A stretch of DNA of 64,000 nt from Oscillospiraceae bacterium (GCA_902774035.1 CACYHA010000011.1:33724-97723); one strand, 5' to 3'; positions 49,400 through 60,252 are shown, counted from the stretch's first letter. Made by a program: numbers and translations. Notes: generated by a model not told the origin, from the letters alone.

Positions 49400-50410
49400 A
49401 TGTTATTTTCACAAGACATCGCCATCGACCTCGGCACCGCCAACACCCTTGTGTTCGTCAAGGGAAAGGGCATCGTCATACGCGAGCCCTCCGTGGCGGC
49501 CGTGAGCGTCAGCACCAAACCGGCCAAGGTGGTCGCTGTGGGCAACCAGGCCAAGGAGATGATCGGCCGCACCCCCGGCTCCATCACCGCCATGCGGCCC
49601 CTGCGCGACGGCGTGATCGCCGATTTCGACATCACGGCGGAGATGCTGCGCAAGTTTATCCAGAAAGCGATGGGCGCCTCGTTTTTCGCCAAGGCGCGCG
49701 TGGTCATCTGCGTTCCCTCCGGCGTGACGGAGGTGGAGCGCCGCAACGTGCATGACGTTGCGCTGGAGGCCGGCGCGAAGTTCGTCAGCCTGATCGAAGA
49801 GCCCATGGCGGCCGCCATCGGCGCGGGTCTGCCCGTGAGCGAGGCCATCGGCTCCATGGTCGTGGACATCGGCGGCGGCACGGCGGAGGTGGCTGTGATC
49901 GCCCTGGGCGATATCGTGACCTCCCGTTCCGTGCGCGTGGCCGGCGACAATCTGGACGCCGCCATCGTGCAGTATCTCAAGAAAAAATACAACCTGCTGG
50001 TGGGCGAACGCACCGCCGAGGAGATCAAGATCAAGATCGGTTCCGCCGCGCCCTATGAAGGCGAGGGCAAGATGGAGGTCAAGGGCCGCAATCTGCTGGA
50101 CGGTCTGCCGAAAAGCGTGACCGTCACCAGCGAGGAAGTCCGCGAAGCGCTGGACGACCCCGTGAACCAGATCCTCGATGCGATCAAGGCCACGCTGGAA
50201 AAGACGCCGCCGGAGCTTTCCGCCGACATCATCGACCACGGCATCACCTTGACGGGCGGCGGCGCACTGCTGCGCGGACTGGACAAGCGCATTGCCGACG
50301 AGACCGGGATGCCCGTTGTCGTTGCCGACGCGCCGCTGGACTGTGTGGCCGACGGTGCGGGCATCTATCTGGAATCCGACGCGCTGACAAACGTCGGAAA
50401 GCGCGTGTGA
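49400..50410 (+). CDS. mreB: Rod-shape actin MreB
   Basis: 336-residue actin homologue that forms membrane-bound filaments and guides lateral wall synthesis. ATPase motifs: [16 protein letters not shown] (~9-24, phosphate 1), [12 protein letters not shown] (~157, phosphate 2) and [11 protein letters not shown] (~286, adenosine). The N-terminus begins with the membrane-binding [13 protein letters not shown] at 49400 with AAGGAG. First gene of the cell-shape operon. Confidence 0.96.
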   Translation: MLFSQDIAIDLGTANTLVFVKGKGIVIREPSVAAVSVSTKPAKVVAVGNQAKEMIGRTPGSITAMRPLRDGVIADFDITAEMLRKFIQKAMGASFFAKARVVICVPSGVTEVERRNVHDVALEAGAKFVSLIEEPMAAAIGAGLPVSEAIGSMVVDIGGGTAEVAVIALGDIVTSRSVRVAGDNLDAAIVQYLKKKYNLLVGERTAEEIKIKIGSAAPYEGEGKMEVKGRNLLDGLPKSVTVTSEEVREALDDPVNQILDAIKATLEKTPPELSADIIDHGITLTGGGALLRGLDKRIADETGMPVVVADAPLDCVADGAGIYLESDALTNVGKRV

Positions 50411-50447
50411 GTTTGCATTTTTTCATCCGTTCACAAGGAGTTTTCTT

Positions 50448-51305
50448 ATGCGTAGATTCATCAAGAGCACCCAAGTGAAAATCTTTTTGTTCGTGTTTGC
50501 GGCGTTGCTGGTCGGCATCGTGCTGGCTGCCGTGGGTCATACGGATTCCGCCCCGCTGAGCAAGGCGGTGTCCGTGGTGTTCACACCGCTGCAGAAGGTC
50601 AGCGGCGCGATCAGCGAAAAAGTGCGCTGGTTTTCCTCCTCCTTCGCTTCGGCAAGCGCCCTGAAAAGCGAAAACGACGAGCTGCGGGCAAAGCTCGCGG
50701 ACTATGAGAACCAACTGATCGATTACGGCGAGACCCGGCGCAAGCTGCGCTCCTATGAAAAGGCGCTGGGCGTGAAGAAGGAGCACAGCGATTTCACCCT
50801 GATCCCCGCCAATGTGATCGGCACCGACAAGGCCGACCTGTTCTCTTCGCTGGTGCTGGACAAGGGCACGGGCGACGACGTTGCGCTGGGCGACCCGGTG
50901 ATCTCCGGGAACCATCTGGTCGGCATCGTCAAAAAGGTCAACCCCTCCGACTGCGTGGTGCACACGCTGCTGAATCCGACGGTGAACGTCGGCGCGCTGG
51001 AAAGCAAGACCCGGGAGGGCGGCTTTGTCACCACCGACGCCCACCAGAGCGAGAGCGGCAAGTGTATGCTGCGGGGGCTGGAACGCTCCACGCAGGTCAT
51101 GCCCGGGGCGCTGGTGGTCACCTCCGGCGTGGGCGGCCTGTACCCGAAGGGGCTGCTGATCGGCACGGTTTTGCAAATTCTGGAAAGCGACGTGGATCTG
51201 ACCGCCTATGCGGTGCTGGAGCCCGCCGTGGATTATGACGCGCTGGAAGACGTTTTCGTCATCACCGATTTCAAGGGCCAGGGCGTGGAACAACCATCTG
51301 ACTGA
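50448..51305 (+). CDS. mreC: Rod-shape protein MreC
   Basis: 285 residues: one membrane helix (~12-30), a coiled coil (~60-108, SENDELRAKLADYENQLIDYG), and the beta-barrel domain (VIGTDKADLFSSLVLDKGTGDDV, GNHLVGIVKKVNPSDCVV). It scaffolds the elongasome outside the membrane. ATG at 50448 after AAGGAG; mreD follows 8 bases after the stop. Confidence 0.94.
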   Translation: MRRFIKSTQVKIFLFVFAALLVGIVLAAVGHTDSAPLSKAVSVVFTPLQKVSGAISEKVRWFSSSFASASALKSENDELRAKLADYENQLIDYGETRRKLRSYEKALGVKKEHSDFTLIPANVIGTDKADLFSSLVLDKGTGDDVALGDPVISGNHLVGIVKKVNPSDCVVHTLLNPTVNVGALESKTREGGFVTTDAHQSESGKCMLRGLERSTQVMPGALVVTSGVGGLYPKGLLIGTVLQILESDVDLTAYAVLEPAVDYDALEDVFVITDFKGQGVEQPSD

Positions 51306-51313
51306 GGAAGATC

Positions 51314-51850
51314 ATGAAACGCTTTACCTTTGACCGACAACTTGCGGCGCGGCGGGCAATGTTTGCATTGCTCCTGGTGCTTGCTGCCCTTTTGCAGCAC
51401 ACCCGCGGCGTTTTGCCGGCCATCGGCAGGGCGGATTGCTTTTTGCTGCTGCCGCTGTGTGTGGCGATCGCCATGCATGAGGGCAGCGTGGTCGCCATGC
51501 TGTTCGGCGCGTTCGGCGGCGCTCTCTGGGATTTTGCCGCCCCCTCCGGCGACGGTTTTTATGCGGCGGCGCTGTGTCTGCTCTGCTTTGTGTGCGGGGC
51601 GCTTTGCTCTTTCCTGCTGCGGGTGAATCTGCGCTCGTTTTTGCTGCTGTGCGCCCTCGGCGGTGTGCTGCTGGCGCTGGCGCACTGGTTCTTCTTCCTG
51701 CGTTTGACGGGCATCGACCCTGCCGGCGCGCTGCTGACGGGCCGGGAACTGCCGTCGCTGCTCTATACGCTGGCCGTGTCGCCGGTGTGCTACGGGGCGG
51801 TGAAGGCGGTCTGCAGGAAAAGGAAGCATACGTTGACGGTTGACAGGTAA
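51314..51850 (+). CDS. mreD: Rod-shape protein MreD
   Basis: 178-residue hydrophobic protein with about five membrane helices (ARRAMFALLLVLAALLQ, LLPLCVAIAMHEGSVVAMLFGAFGG, LLCFVCGALC, LLLALAHWFFFL). The motif EGSVVAMLFGAFGGALWDF matches the MreD core (GxxxGxxxD-type). Low sequence conservation is usual; identity follows from position between mreC and mrdA. Confidence 0.88.
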   Translation: MKRFTFDRQLAARRAMFALLLVLAALLQHTRGVLPAIGRADCFLLLPLCVAIAMHEGSVVAMLFGAFGGALWDFAAPSGDGFYAAALCLLCFVCGALCSFLLRVNLRSFLLLCALGGVLLALAHWFFFLRLTGIDPAGALLTGRELPSLLYTLAVSPVCYGAVKAVCRKRKHTLTVDR

Positions 51851-51865
51851 GATACGATCCGCAGA

Positions 51866-52099
51866 AGAAAGAATTGAAAGTTGAAAACGGAAAATCGAAA
51901 ATGAAGGGTCGCCGCCCGATGCGGAAAAAGTGCGCTCATACAATCGACGAACACTGCAATCAACAGGGTTCTGTCTTCGCGGACTGAATGTGCAAATCAA
52001 CGGCCTTTGACCCCGCGACCTAAATTGCGCATTGCAAAATGATTTCAATTTTCAATTCTCAATTTTCAATTCTCCCTCCTGTTCTTTCCATTCCCAATT
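51866..52099. repeat. Inverted heptamer-arm element B (~234 bp)
   Basis: Left arm 51866-51906, about five units (GTTGAAA, ATCGAAA and related); right arm 52044-52099, eight units in unbroken register (TTCAATT, CTCAATT, then degenerate). The first four right units are the reverse complement of the left. Core ~137 bases, bounded by GGGTCGC (51906-51912) and CGCGACC (52014-52020), which form an inverted repeat. Non-coding; inserted between mreD and mrdA. Confidence 0.72.
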
Positions 52100-52118
52100 T
52101 TCGAAAAGAGGTGATCTC

Positions 52119-54152
52119 ATGCGCAAAACCTACAACGCCCGCAGGGCAAAAGCCGTGCTCGCCGTTCTGGCCGCGGCCATCGCGGTCTTTCTGGTGCGGA
52201 TCTATTATGTTCAGGTCGTGCAGGCCAAGGAGGTCCGCCAGACCGCCGCGCAGACCGTGAAGGTGCCTGTGGAGGCGCTGCGCGGAGAGATCCGCGACCG
52301 CAACGGCAACCTGCTGGTCACGAACCGTCAGGTGCGCACCATTGCGTTCAACTTCAACCTCTTTCCCCCCGGAAAGGAGAGCGCGCACCGCAATGAGATC
52401 ATTCTCTCGCTCATCCGCCTGTTCCGCGGCTACAAAAACGCCGAATGGGTCGATAATCTGCCGCTGCGCATCACGAAAGACGGCAAGCCCGTGTTTTTGA
52501 AAGGCAAGGACAACGAAGTCAGTTATCTCAAGAGCAAGGCGTTCCTGCACCTGAACCCCTACGCCACCGCCGAGGACTGCTTTGCCGCTTTGGTGGAACG
52601 CTACAAGCTGGAAAACTACAGCCTGCCCGACGCGCGTGACATCGCTTCGGTCTATTACTCCATGCACAAGGAGGGCTTCAACACCGCCACGCCCTACATC
52701 TTTGCCTACGATGTGCCGCAGGGACTCGTTGCCGCCGTGAAGGAGCGCAGCGACGTTTTCCCCGGCGTGGACGTGCAGATCGAAGCCCAGCGCGAATATG
52801 TGGACGGCAGCATCGCCCCGCACATTCTGGGGATCGTGGGCGCCATCAGTCCGAAGGAATATGAGGCCAAAAAAGACGAGGGCTACAGCAAGAACGACCT
52901 GATCGGCAAAAGCGGTCTGGAATACACGCTGGAAAGCTACCTGCGCGGCAAGGCCGGCGAAAAGATCATCACCGTGGACCGCGACGGCAACACCAGCGAA
53001 GTTTATACCACCCGGCCCGTGCAGGGCGACACCGTGATCCTCACGATCGACCGCGATCTGCAGAAGGTGGCGCAGAACGCCCTGCGCAGCCTGATCCTTG
53101 AACAGCAGGCCTCCCGCGGCAACGTCACCAGCGGCTCCGTGGTGGTCATGGACACCAAAAACAACGATGTGCTGGCTGTCGCCAGCTACCCGACCTTCAA
53201 CCTCGAGACCTACAACAAAAACTCCGCAAAGCTCAACGCCTCGCCCAGCAAGCCGCTGTGGAACCGCCCGCTGCGCAGCACCTATACGCCGGGTTCCACG
53301 ATCAAGCCCTGCGTGGCGATGGCCGGCTTGCAGGAGGGTGTGATCACCAAGGATACCTACATCTACTGCAGCGGCAAATACCGCTACTTTTCCGACTATC
53401 AGCCCGGCTGCATGGGCTACCACGGCGCACAGAACGTGGTCAATGCCCTGCACCATAGCTGCAACATCTTCTTTTATGAGACCGCGCGTCTGCTGGGCAT
53501 CGAAAAGCTCAACCGCTATTTTTCTATTTTCGGTCTGGGCGAAAAAACCGGCGTGGAGCTGACGGAGGCCGAGGGCAATGTGGACTCCTATCAGTTCCGC
53601 ACCTCCCGGGGCGAGCTCTGGACGCCGGGTCTGACGATCCAGGCCGGCATCGGCCACGGCGACAACCAGTTCACACCCATCCAGCTTTGCGCCTATGTCT
53701 CGATGATCGCCAACCGGGGCGTGCGCTATCGCGCCCATCTGGTGAAATCCATCATGTCTTCTGATTTTTCCGAGACCCATCTGCAGTCGCAGACCGAGGT
53801 GCTCACCCAGGCGGATTTTGACGACGAGAACTGGGACCTCGTGCAGCGCGGTATGCTCTATGTCGGCAAATACAGCTACGCCGATTTTTCCAAAGTCCCC
53901 GTTGACGTTGCGGCAAAGACGGGTACGACCACCGTGGAAAAATATGTCGGCGGCACAAAGATCGACACCTACAACGGCTTGATTTTGACCTTCGCGCCTT
54001 TTGAAGCGCCGGAGATCGCCATCGCCGTGGTGATCGAGGGCGCCGGTTCCGGCGGTTCCACCGCACCGGCGGCATCCGCCATCATGGAGTACTATTTCTC
54101 CCACAAACCGTCGAACGAAACCGAAGGAGCCGAAGAGACGCTTCTCAAATAA
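52119..54152 (+). CDS. mrdA: Penicillin-binding protein 2 (elongasome transpeptidase)
   Basis: Class B PBP, 677 residues, that crosslinks lateral wall peptidoglycan. N-terminal membrane helix (~14-33), pedestal domain (~40-290), transpeptidase domain with the active Ser393 in GSTIKP, Ser447-Cys-Asn (SCN) and Lys600-Thr-Gly (KTGTT). The ATG at 52119 follows AGAGGTGAT; an in-frame start at 52032 would translate the heptamer array and is rejected. A RodA partner is not encoded in the operon. Confidence 0.94.
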   Translation: MRKTYNARRAKAVLAVLAAAIAVFLVRIYYVQVVQAKEVRQTAAQTVKVPVEALRGEIRDRNGNLLVTNRQVRTIAFNFNLFPPGKESAHRNEIILSLIRLFRGYKNAEWVDNLPLRITKDGKPVFLKGKDNEVSYLKSKAFLHLNPYATAEDCFAALVERYKLENYSLPDARDIASVYYSMHKEGFNTATPYIFAYDVPQGLVAAVKERSDVFPGVDVQIEAQREYVDGSIAPHILGIVGAISPKEYEAKKDEGYSKNDLIGKSGLEYTLESYLRGKAGEKIITVDRDGNTSEVYTTRPVQGDTVILTIDRDLQKVAQNALRSLILEQQASRGNVTSGSVVVMDTKNNDVLAVASYPTFNLETYNKNSAKLNASPSKPLWNRPLRSTYTPGSTIKPCVAMAGLQEGVITKDTYIYCSGKYRYFSDYQPGCMGYHGAQNVVNALHHSCNIFFYETARLLGIEKLNRYFSIFGLGEKTGVELTEAEGNVDSYQFRTSRGELWTPGLTIQAGIGHGDNQFTPIQLCAYVSMIANRGVRYRAHLVKSIMSSDFSETHLQSQTEVLTQADFDDENWDLVQRGMLYVGKYSYADFSKVPVDVAAKTGTTTVEKYVGGTKIDTYNGLILTFAPFEAPEIAIAVVIEGAGSGGSTAPAASAIMEYYFSHKPSNETEGAEETLLK

Positions 54153-54165
54153 CGGAGGTACGCTT

Positions 54166-54885
54166 ATGGCAAAACGCATTGTTGTCGCGTCCGGCAAGGG
54201 CGGCGTCGGAAAAACCACGCTGGCCGTTGCGCTGTCCCTCGCGCTTGCGCGGCGGGGCAAAAAAGTTCTGCTGGTCGATTTTGACGATCTGCGCTCGGCC
54301 GACCTGCTGGTCGGCGTGGCCGACCGCGTGGTCTACGACTGGGGCGATGTGATCCGGGGCGACTGCGCGCCGATGGACGCCGTGCTGAACGCCGGCGCGA
54401 TCTCGCTGCTGCCCTGTCCCACAGATTACGGTTCCGCAACGCCCCGGCAGATCCGCACGATGATGCGCAGCTATGAAAAGGAGTTCGACGTGCTGTTCTT
54501 TGATTCCCCCGCCGGGGTTGGCGCCGGGTTTGCCCTGGCCTGCGCCGCGGCGAAGCAGGGGATCGTCGTCGCTCTGGCCGATCCGGCCTCGGTGCGCGGC
54601 GCCTGCCGTGCCGCCCGCGAGATGGAAGACCTCGGCGTGCGCTCGAGCCGTTTGATCCTCAACCGTGCCGTCAAGCGCGACATCAAAAAGCGCCTGATGC
54701 TGAACATCGACGATGCGATCGACCGCAGCGAGGTGCAGTTGCTCGGCGTCGTTCCGGAGGATCGCTCCCTGCGCTACGCCGCCATGAAAACCTTCCTTTT
54801 CGATTCCACCGCGCCGGCCTATGTGCCGATTTTCAACATCGCCCGGCGGCTGGAAGGGGAAAACATCCCCCTGGCATTCAACTAA
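54166..54885 (+). CDS. minD: MinD-like ParA-family ATPase
   Basis: 239-residue deviant Walker-A ATPase: SGKGGVGKTTLAVAL (~9-23), DFDDLRSADLLVG (~38), FDSPAGVGAG (~107), LILNRAVKR (~163). In Clostridia this position (after mrdA, before mgsA) is held by minC-minD-minE-rodA. Here only the minD-type gene remains, and its C-terminus (LEGENIPLAFN) lacks the amphipathic membrane helix of typical MinD. It may act with a MinC elsewhere or have taken another positioning role. ATG at 54166 with GGAGG. Confidence 0.85.
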   Translation: MAKRIVVASGKGGVGKTTLAVALSLALARRGKKVLLVDFDDLRSADLLVGVADRVVYDWGDVIRGDCAPMDAVLNAGAISLLPCPTDYGSATPRQIRTMMRSYEKEFDVLFFDSPAGVGAGFALACAAAKQGIVVALADPASVRGACRAAREMEDLGVRSSRLILNRAVKRDIKKRLMLNIDDAIDRSEVQLLGVVPEDRSLRYAAMKTFLFDSTAPAYVPIFNIARRLEGENIPLAFN

Positions 54886-54940
54886 ATACCGAAAAAGAAA
54901 AATCATTTTTGTATATTTTGCCGTTTTTCTTCAAAAAATA

Positions 54941-54969
54941 TTGCTTTCTTGCAAAAGATTTGTTATGAT
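54941..54969 (+). promoter_or_regulatory. Promoter of mgsA
   Basis: -35 TTGCTT (54941-54946), 17-base spacer, -10 TATGAT (54964-54969). Confidence 0.7.
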
Positions 54970-55033
54970 AACCGCAAGGAACTTTATACTTTGAAAGGAA
55001 CCGGATGCGCAGACATCCAAAGGAGAAGAGCGA

Positions 55034-55438
55034 ATGAATATTGCATTGATTGCCCATGATGCAAGAAAGGAATTGATGGTCCAGTTCTGCATCGCGTACT
55101 GCGGCACCCTGAGCGGCCACAACCTGTGCGCCACCGGAACCACCGGAAAAATCGTCAGCGAAGCCACCGGCCTGTCCATCACCAGCTTTCTTTCCGGCGC
55201 CCAGGGCGGCGAGGAGCAGGTGGCTGCGCGCATCGCCTGCAACGAGATCGACCTTGTGCTGATCTTCCGCGATCCTCTCAAACCGGATTCCGGCCAGCCG
55301 AACGAGGCGAACCTTTTGCGGCTGTGCGACGTGCACAACGTCCCCGTTGCCACAAACATTGCCACGGCGGAAGCGCTGATCCACGCGCTGGAGCGCGGCG
55401 ACCTTGACTGGCGCGACATTGTCAACCCGAAAAACTGA
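55034..55438 (+). CDS. mgsA: Methylglyoxal synthase
   Basis: 134 residues. Converts dihydroxyacetone phosphate to methylglyoxal, a bypass when phosphate is short. MGS-fold landmarks: IALIAHDARKELMV (~3-16), CATGTTGKIV (~32-41), SFLSGAQGGEEQVAARI (~51-67, with the phosphate loop), and FRDPLKPDSGQPNEA (~78). Own promoter at 54941. The neighbourhood behind minD is conserved in Clostridia. Confidence 0.95.
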   Translation: MNIALIAHDARKELMVQFCIAYCGTLSGHNLCATGTTGKIVSEATGLSITSFLSGAQGGEEQVAARIACNEIDLVLIFRDPLKPDSGQPNEANLLRLCDVHNVPVATNIATAEALIHALERGDLDWRDIVNPKN

Positions 55439-55443
55439 ATCGA

Positions 55444-55480
55444 GAAGGGTCGCACCGGGATCGGTTGTGACCCCTTTTCA
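55444..55480 (+). terminator. Terminator of mgsA
   Basis: Stem of ~12 bp with a one-base bulge between AAGGGTC (55445-55451) and GACCCCTT (55469-55476), then TTTTC. The T-run is short. Confidence 0.6.
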
Positions 55481-55539
55481 ACTTGTGCGCCGCGCAGGTT
55501 GAACAGAAATCGGATATTCCGAAGAATCCGGGAGGTTCT

Positions 55540-56961
55540 ATGTTCCGTCGTTTTCTCTGTCTGCTTTTGTGTTTTTCGCTCGTCTTCGGCGCTTCGGCGG
55601 TCTGCGCCGCGGCGGGGGAGGTCTCGCGCGTGTCCTGCTGTGTGTTCGGCAGCGACGGGCGCGGCTTTTCCTGGTTTACGGCGGAGAACGGCGGCAGCGA
55701 TGTGCAGCTTTTGAAGAGCGACGAGTTTGACGGCAGTTTTGCTTCTGCCGCCGTTTTCAGCGGAAAGGCGACGCGCTATCGCGGCCGTTTCAGCCACCAC
55801 GTTTCCGTCACGGGGCTGGAGCCCGGCACAAGCTACACCTACCGGGTGGGGGACCGCGCCGCCGGTCTCTGGAGCGCACCGCGCACGTTTTTGACGGACG
55901 ACGGCGACGGTACGGCGGCTTTTCTTGTGCTGGCCGATGTGCAGGCCGGTTCGCCCGAAAACTTTGCCCACGCGGCAAAGACCATGGCCGCCGGGCTGCA
56001 GACCCTGCCGCAGGCGGAATTCTGGGTCAATCTCGGCGACTATGTGAACGACAACACCAACGATGAGTGGGACTGGTATTTTGAGAGCTTTGCTTTTGCG
56101 AACGACCGCCTGACCCATGTCCCCGTGGCGGGCAACCACGACGGCAACATCACCAACAAGCTCAACACCTTCTGCTTCCCGTCGATGTTCTGCCTCGACA
56201 CGAGCGCCAACCGCAGTCTCGAGGGCGTTTATTATTCCTTTGACTGGGGCGAGCTCCATTTCACCGTTCTGAATACCAACGACATGTATCCGATGAGCCA
56301 GGCGCAGCGCAACTGGTTTGTGAACGACGTCACAAACAGCGGCGCCCGGTGGAAGGTCGTGCTGATGCACCGCGCCCTCTATTCCGCCGGGAAGAACATC
56401 AACAAGCCCGACACCGTGGCGCTGCGGGGCGATCTGCTGCCGCTGTTTGACAAGCTGGACGTCGATCTTGTGCTCTCCGGCCACGACCACATGTATTTGC
56501 GCACGGCGCCCCTGCGCGGCGACAGAAAAACCGACGTGACGCGCACGGAAGACACGTTCCGGGGCGAAACGGTGACATTTTTCAAGGATGCGCCCGGCAC
56601 GGTCTTCGCGCTGCCCTCCACAGCGGGAACGAAACGCTACACTGTCAACGAAAACGCCATGCCGCCGATTCTCAGCGTGGCGGAAACGGCGTTTTCCACC
56701 CGCGACAAAGGCGGCTGCTTCGCTGCGATCGAAACGGAGGGCGACAAGCTCGTATATAAAGCTTATTGTGTGGACGATGAAACGCAGGCCGTGACGGAGG
56801 TCGACCGCTTCGGCCTCATGAAAACGGCTGTTTCCGAAGGAACCCCGGCCAAGCGGGACGCCTCGCTGTTTTCTTCGTTCATTGCCTATCCCGCCAATTT
56901 GCTCGTCGCGCTGGCGAAGCTTCTGGTTTCCTACGGCAGGCTCCTGGCGCATATGCTGTGA
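55540..56961 (+). CDS. Secreted purple-acid-phosphatase-like metallophosphoesterase
   Basis: 473 residues. Signal peptide ~1-24; an N-terminal fibronectin-like domain (~25-115, VSVTGLEPGTSYTYRVGD) as in purple acid phosphatases; a catalytic domain with VLADVQAG (~130), NLGDYVND (~163), VAGNHDGN (~192), LMHRALY (~274) and LSGHDHMYLRTA (~312). The first motif has Gln where His is common. C-terminal hydrophobic helix (LLVALAKLLVSYGRLLAHML). ATG at 55540 with GGGAGG. Paralogue in role of the 24132 gene. Substrate unknown; phosphate scavenging likely. Confidence 0.88.
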   Translation: MFRRFLCLLLCFSLVFGASAVCAAAGEVSRVSCCVFGSDGRGFSWFTAENGGSDVQLLKSDEFDGSFASAAVFSGKATRYRGRFSHHVSVTGLEPGTSYTYRVGDRAAGLWSAPRTFLTDDGDGTAAFLVLADVQAGSPENFAHAAKTMAAGLQTLPQAEFWVNLGDYVNDNTNDEWDWYFESFAFANDRLTHVPVAGNHDGNITNKLNTFCFPSMFCLDTSANRSLEGVYYSFDWGELHFTVLNTNDMYPMSQAQRNWFVNDVTNSGARWKVVLMHRALYSAGKNINKPDTVALRGDLLPLFDKLDVDLVLSGHDHMYLRTAPLRGDRKTDVTRTEDTFRGETVTFFKDAPGTVFALPSTAGTKRYTVNENAMPPILSVAETAFSTRDKGGCFAAIETEGDKLVYKAYCVDDETQAVTEVDRFGLMKTAVSEGTPAKRDASLFSSFIAYPANLLVALAKLLVSYGRLLAHML

Positions 56962-56985
56962 ATAAAAAGGGGCAGCGAGCAGGAT

Positions 56986-57020
56986 ATTAAGAAGAAAGAA
57001 ATAAGATTGAAGAATTCAAC
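56986..57020. repeat. Degenerate heptanucleotide array
   Basis: Five 7-base units of the type AxxAAGA (ATTAAGA, AGAAAGA and related) between the phosphatase stop and the hisS ribosome site. Confidence 0.45.
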
Positions 57021-57039
57021 GCTCCAAGGAGGCTAAAAT

Positions 57040-58386
57040 ATGCCGTTACTCACAAAATCCATCAAGGGCACGCAGGATGTGCTGCCGCAGGAAAGCCACA
57101 AGTGGCGCTATCTGGAGCAGAGTGCGCTGGAGGTGGCCGAAAACTTCGGCTTCCGCGAGGTGCGCACGCCTGTGTTTGAACACACCGAGCTGTTCCAGCG
57201 GGGTGTGGGCGACACGACCGACGTGGTGCAGAAAGAGATGTACACCTTCCTCGACAAGGGGGAACGGTCCATCACCCTGCGGCCGGAAGGCACCGCCGGT
57301 GTGGTGCGCTCGTTTCTGGAGCACGGTCTGTTCAATGAGCCGATGCCCCAGAAGCTGTGCTATCTGACCTCATGCTACCGCTACGAAAAACCCCAGGCCG
57401 GCCGCCTGCGCGAGTTCCACCAGTTCGGCGTGGAATGCTTCGGCACGGCCGACCCCGCCGCCGACGCGGAGATCATTGCGCTGGCAAAGCAGTATTTCGA
57501 TTTCCTCGGCGTGCGCGATCTGCGCCTGGAGCTGAATTCCATCGGCTGCAAAGAATGCCGCAAGGATTACCACAAGGCGCTGCACGATTATTTCAGCGCC
57601 CGGAAGGACAAGCTCTGTCCGACCTGCGTGGAACGGCTCGACCGCAATCCGATGCGCATTCTGGACTGCAAGGTGCCCGCCTGCGGCGAGATCGCCGCGG
57701 ACGCCCCCAAGGTCACGGATTACCTCTGCGACGATTGCCGCGCCCACTTTGAACAAGTGCAGAAGTACCTGGGGGCGATGGACATTCCCTTCACCGTGAA
57801 CCCGTCCATCGTGCGCGGTCTGGATTATTACAGCCGCACCGTCTTTGAGTTCGTGTCCTCGTCCATCGGCGCCCAGGGCACGGTCTGCGGCGGCGGCCGT
57901 TATGACGGTCTTGCGGAAGAGCTCGGCGGCCCGCACACGCCCGCGCTCGGCTTCGCGCTGGGGCTGGAGCGTCTGATGCTGCTGATGGAAAGTCAGGGGC
58001 TGCCTTTCCCGGAAGCGGAAACCTGCAGCCTTTACATCGCCTCTATGGGCGAAGCCGCCGCGCAAAAGGCGGCGGAGCTGGTGTGCGCCCTGCGGCGCGA
58101 CGGCATCCACGCCGAGTTCGACGTGGTCGGCCGCAGCGTGAAAGCGCAGATGAAATTTGCGAACAAGCTCGGAGCAGATTTCACCCTTGTGCTGGGCGAC
58201 AGCGAGCTGGAAAGCGGCAAAGCCGTGCTCAAAAACATGAAGAGCGGCGAAACGACCGATGTGGAGCTGGCCTCCTTCCCCGGAGATTTCATGCGCATCT
58301 CCATCAGCGAGAGCCTGAAAACGCTGGAGGATCTCGGCGTTGACACAAACATTGATTTAAACGCACTTTTTTACAATAACGACTGA
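57040..58386 (+). CDS. hisS: Histidyl-tRNA synthetase
   Basis: 448-residue class II synthetase. Motif 1 (FREVRTPVFEHTELFQRGVG, ~37-56), motif 2 (CYRYEKPQAGRLREFHQFGVE, ~112), HisA motifs (GLDYYSRTVFE, ~263; GGGRYDGL, ~287), motif 3 (ALGFALGLERLM, ~305) and a C-terminal anticodon domain. It contains an insert with four Cys (LCPTCVERLD, YLCDDCRAHF; ~190-235), the zinc-like insertion seen in part of the HisRS family. ATG at 57040 after AAGGAGG. No T-box leader is visible. aspS follows 15 bases later. Confidence 0.95.
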   Translation: MPLLTKSIKGTQDVLPQESHKWRYLEQSALEVAENFGFREVRTPVFEHTELFQRGVGDTTDVVQKEMYTFLDKGERSITLRPEGTAGVVRSFLEHGLFNEPMPQKLCYLTSCYRYEKPQAGRLREFHQFGVECFGTADPAADAEIIALAKQYFDFLGVRDLRLELNSIGCKECRKDYHKALHDYFSARKDKLCPTCVERLDRNPMRILDCKVPACGEIAADAPKVTDYLCDDCRAHFEQVQKYLGAMDIPFTVNPSIVRGLDYYSRTVFEFVSSSIGAQGTVCGGGRYDGLAEELGGPHTPALGFALGLERLMLLMESQGLPFPEAETCSLYIASMGEAAAQKAAELVCALRRDGIHAEFDVVGRSVKAQMKFANKLGADFTLVLGDSELESGKAVLKNMKSGETTDVELASFPGDFMRISISESLKTLEDLGVDTNIDLNALFYNND

Positions 58387-58401
58387 AAGGAAGCAACGAC
58401 C

Positions 58402-60177
<1,776 letters not shown>

Positions 60178-60252
60178 AACCGAATTGAGGGAACAGGGAG
60201 AAACTTTGGTAACCAGCGATTACTTAGGTTTTACCGCGCTCCCTCTCTTTTT

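Noticed and set aside
52032-52118. N-terminal extension of the penicillin-binding protein
   Set aside because: It would translate the heptamer array; a good ribosome site precedes the ATG at 52119.
56962-57039. T-box leader before hisS
   Set aside because: Only 78 bases, no T-box sequence and no terminator/antiterminator pair; the space is filled by a heptamer-like array.
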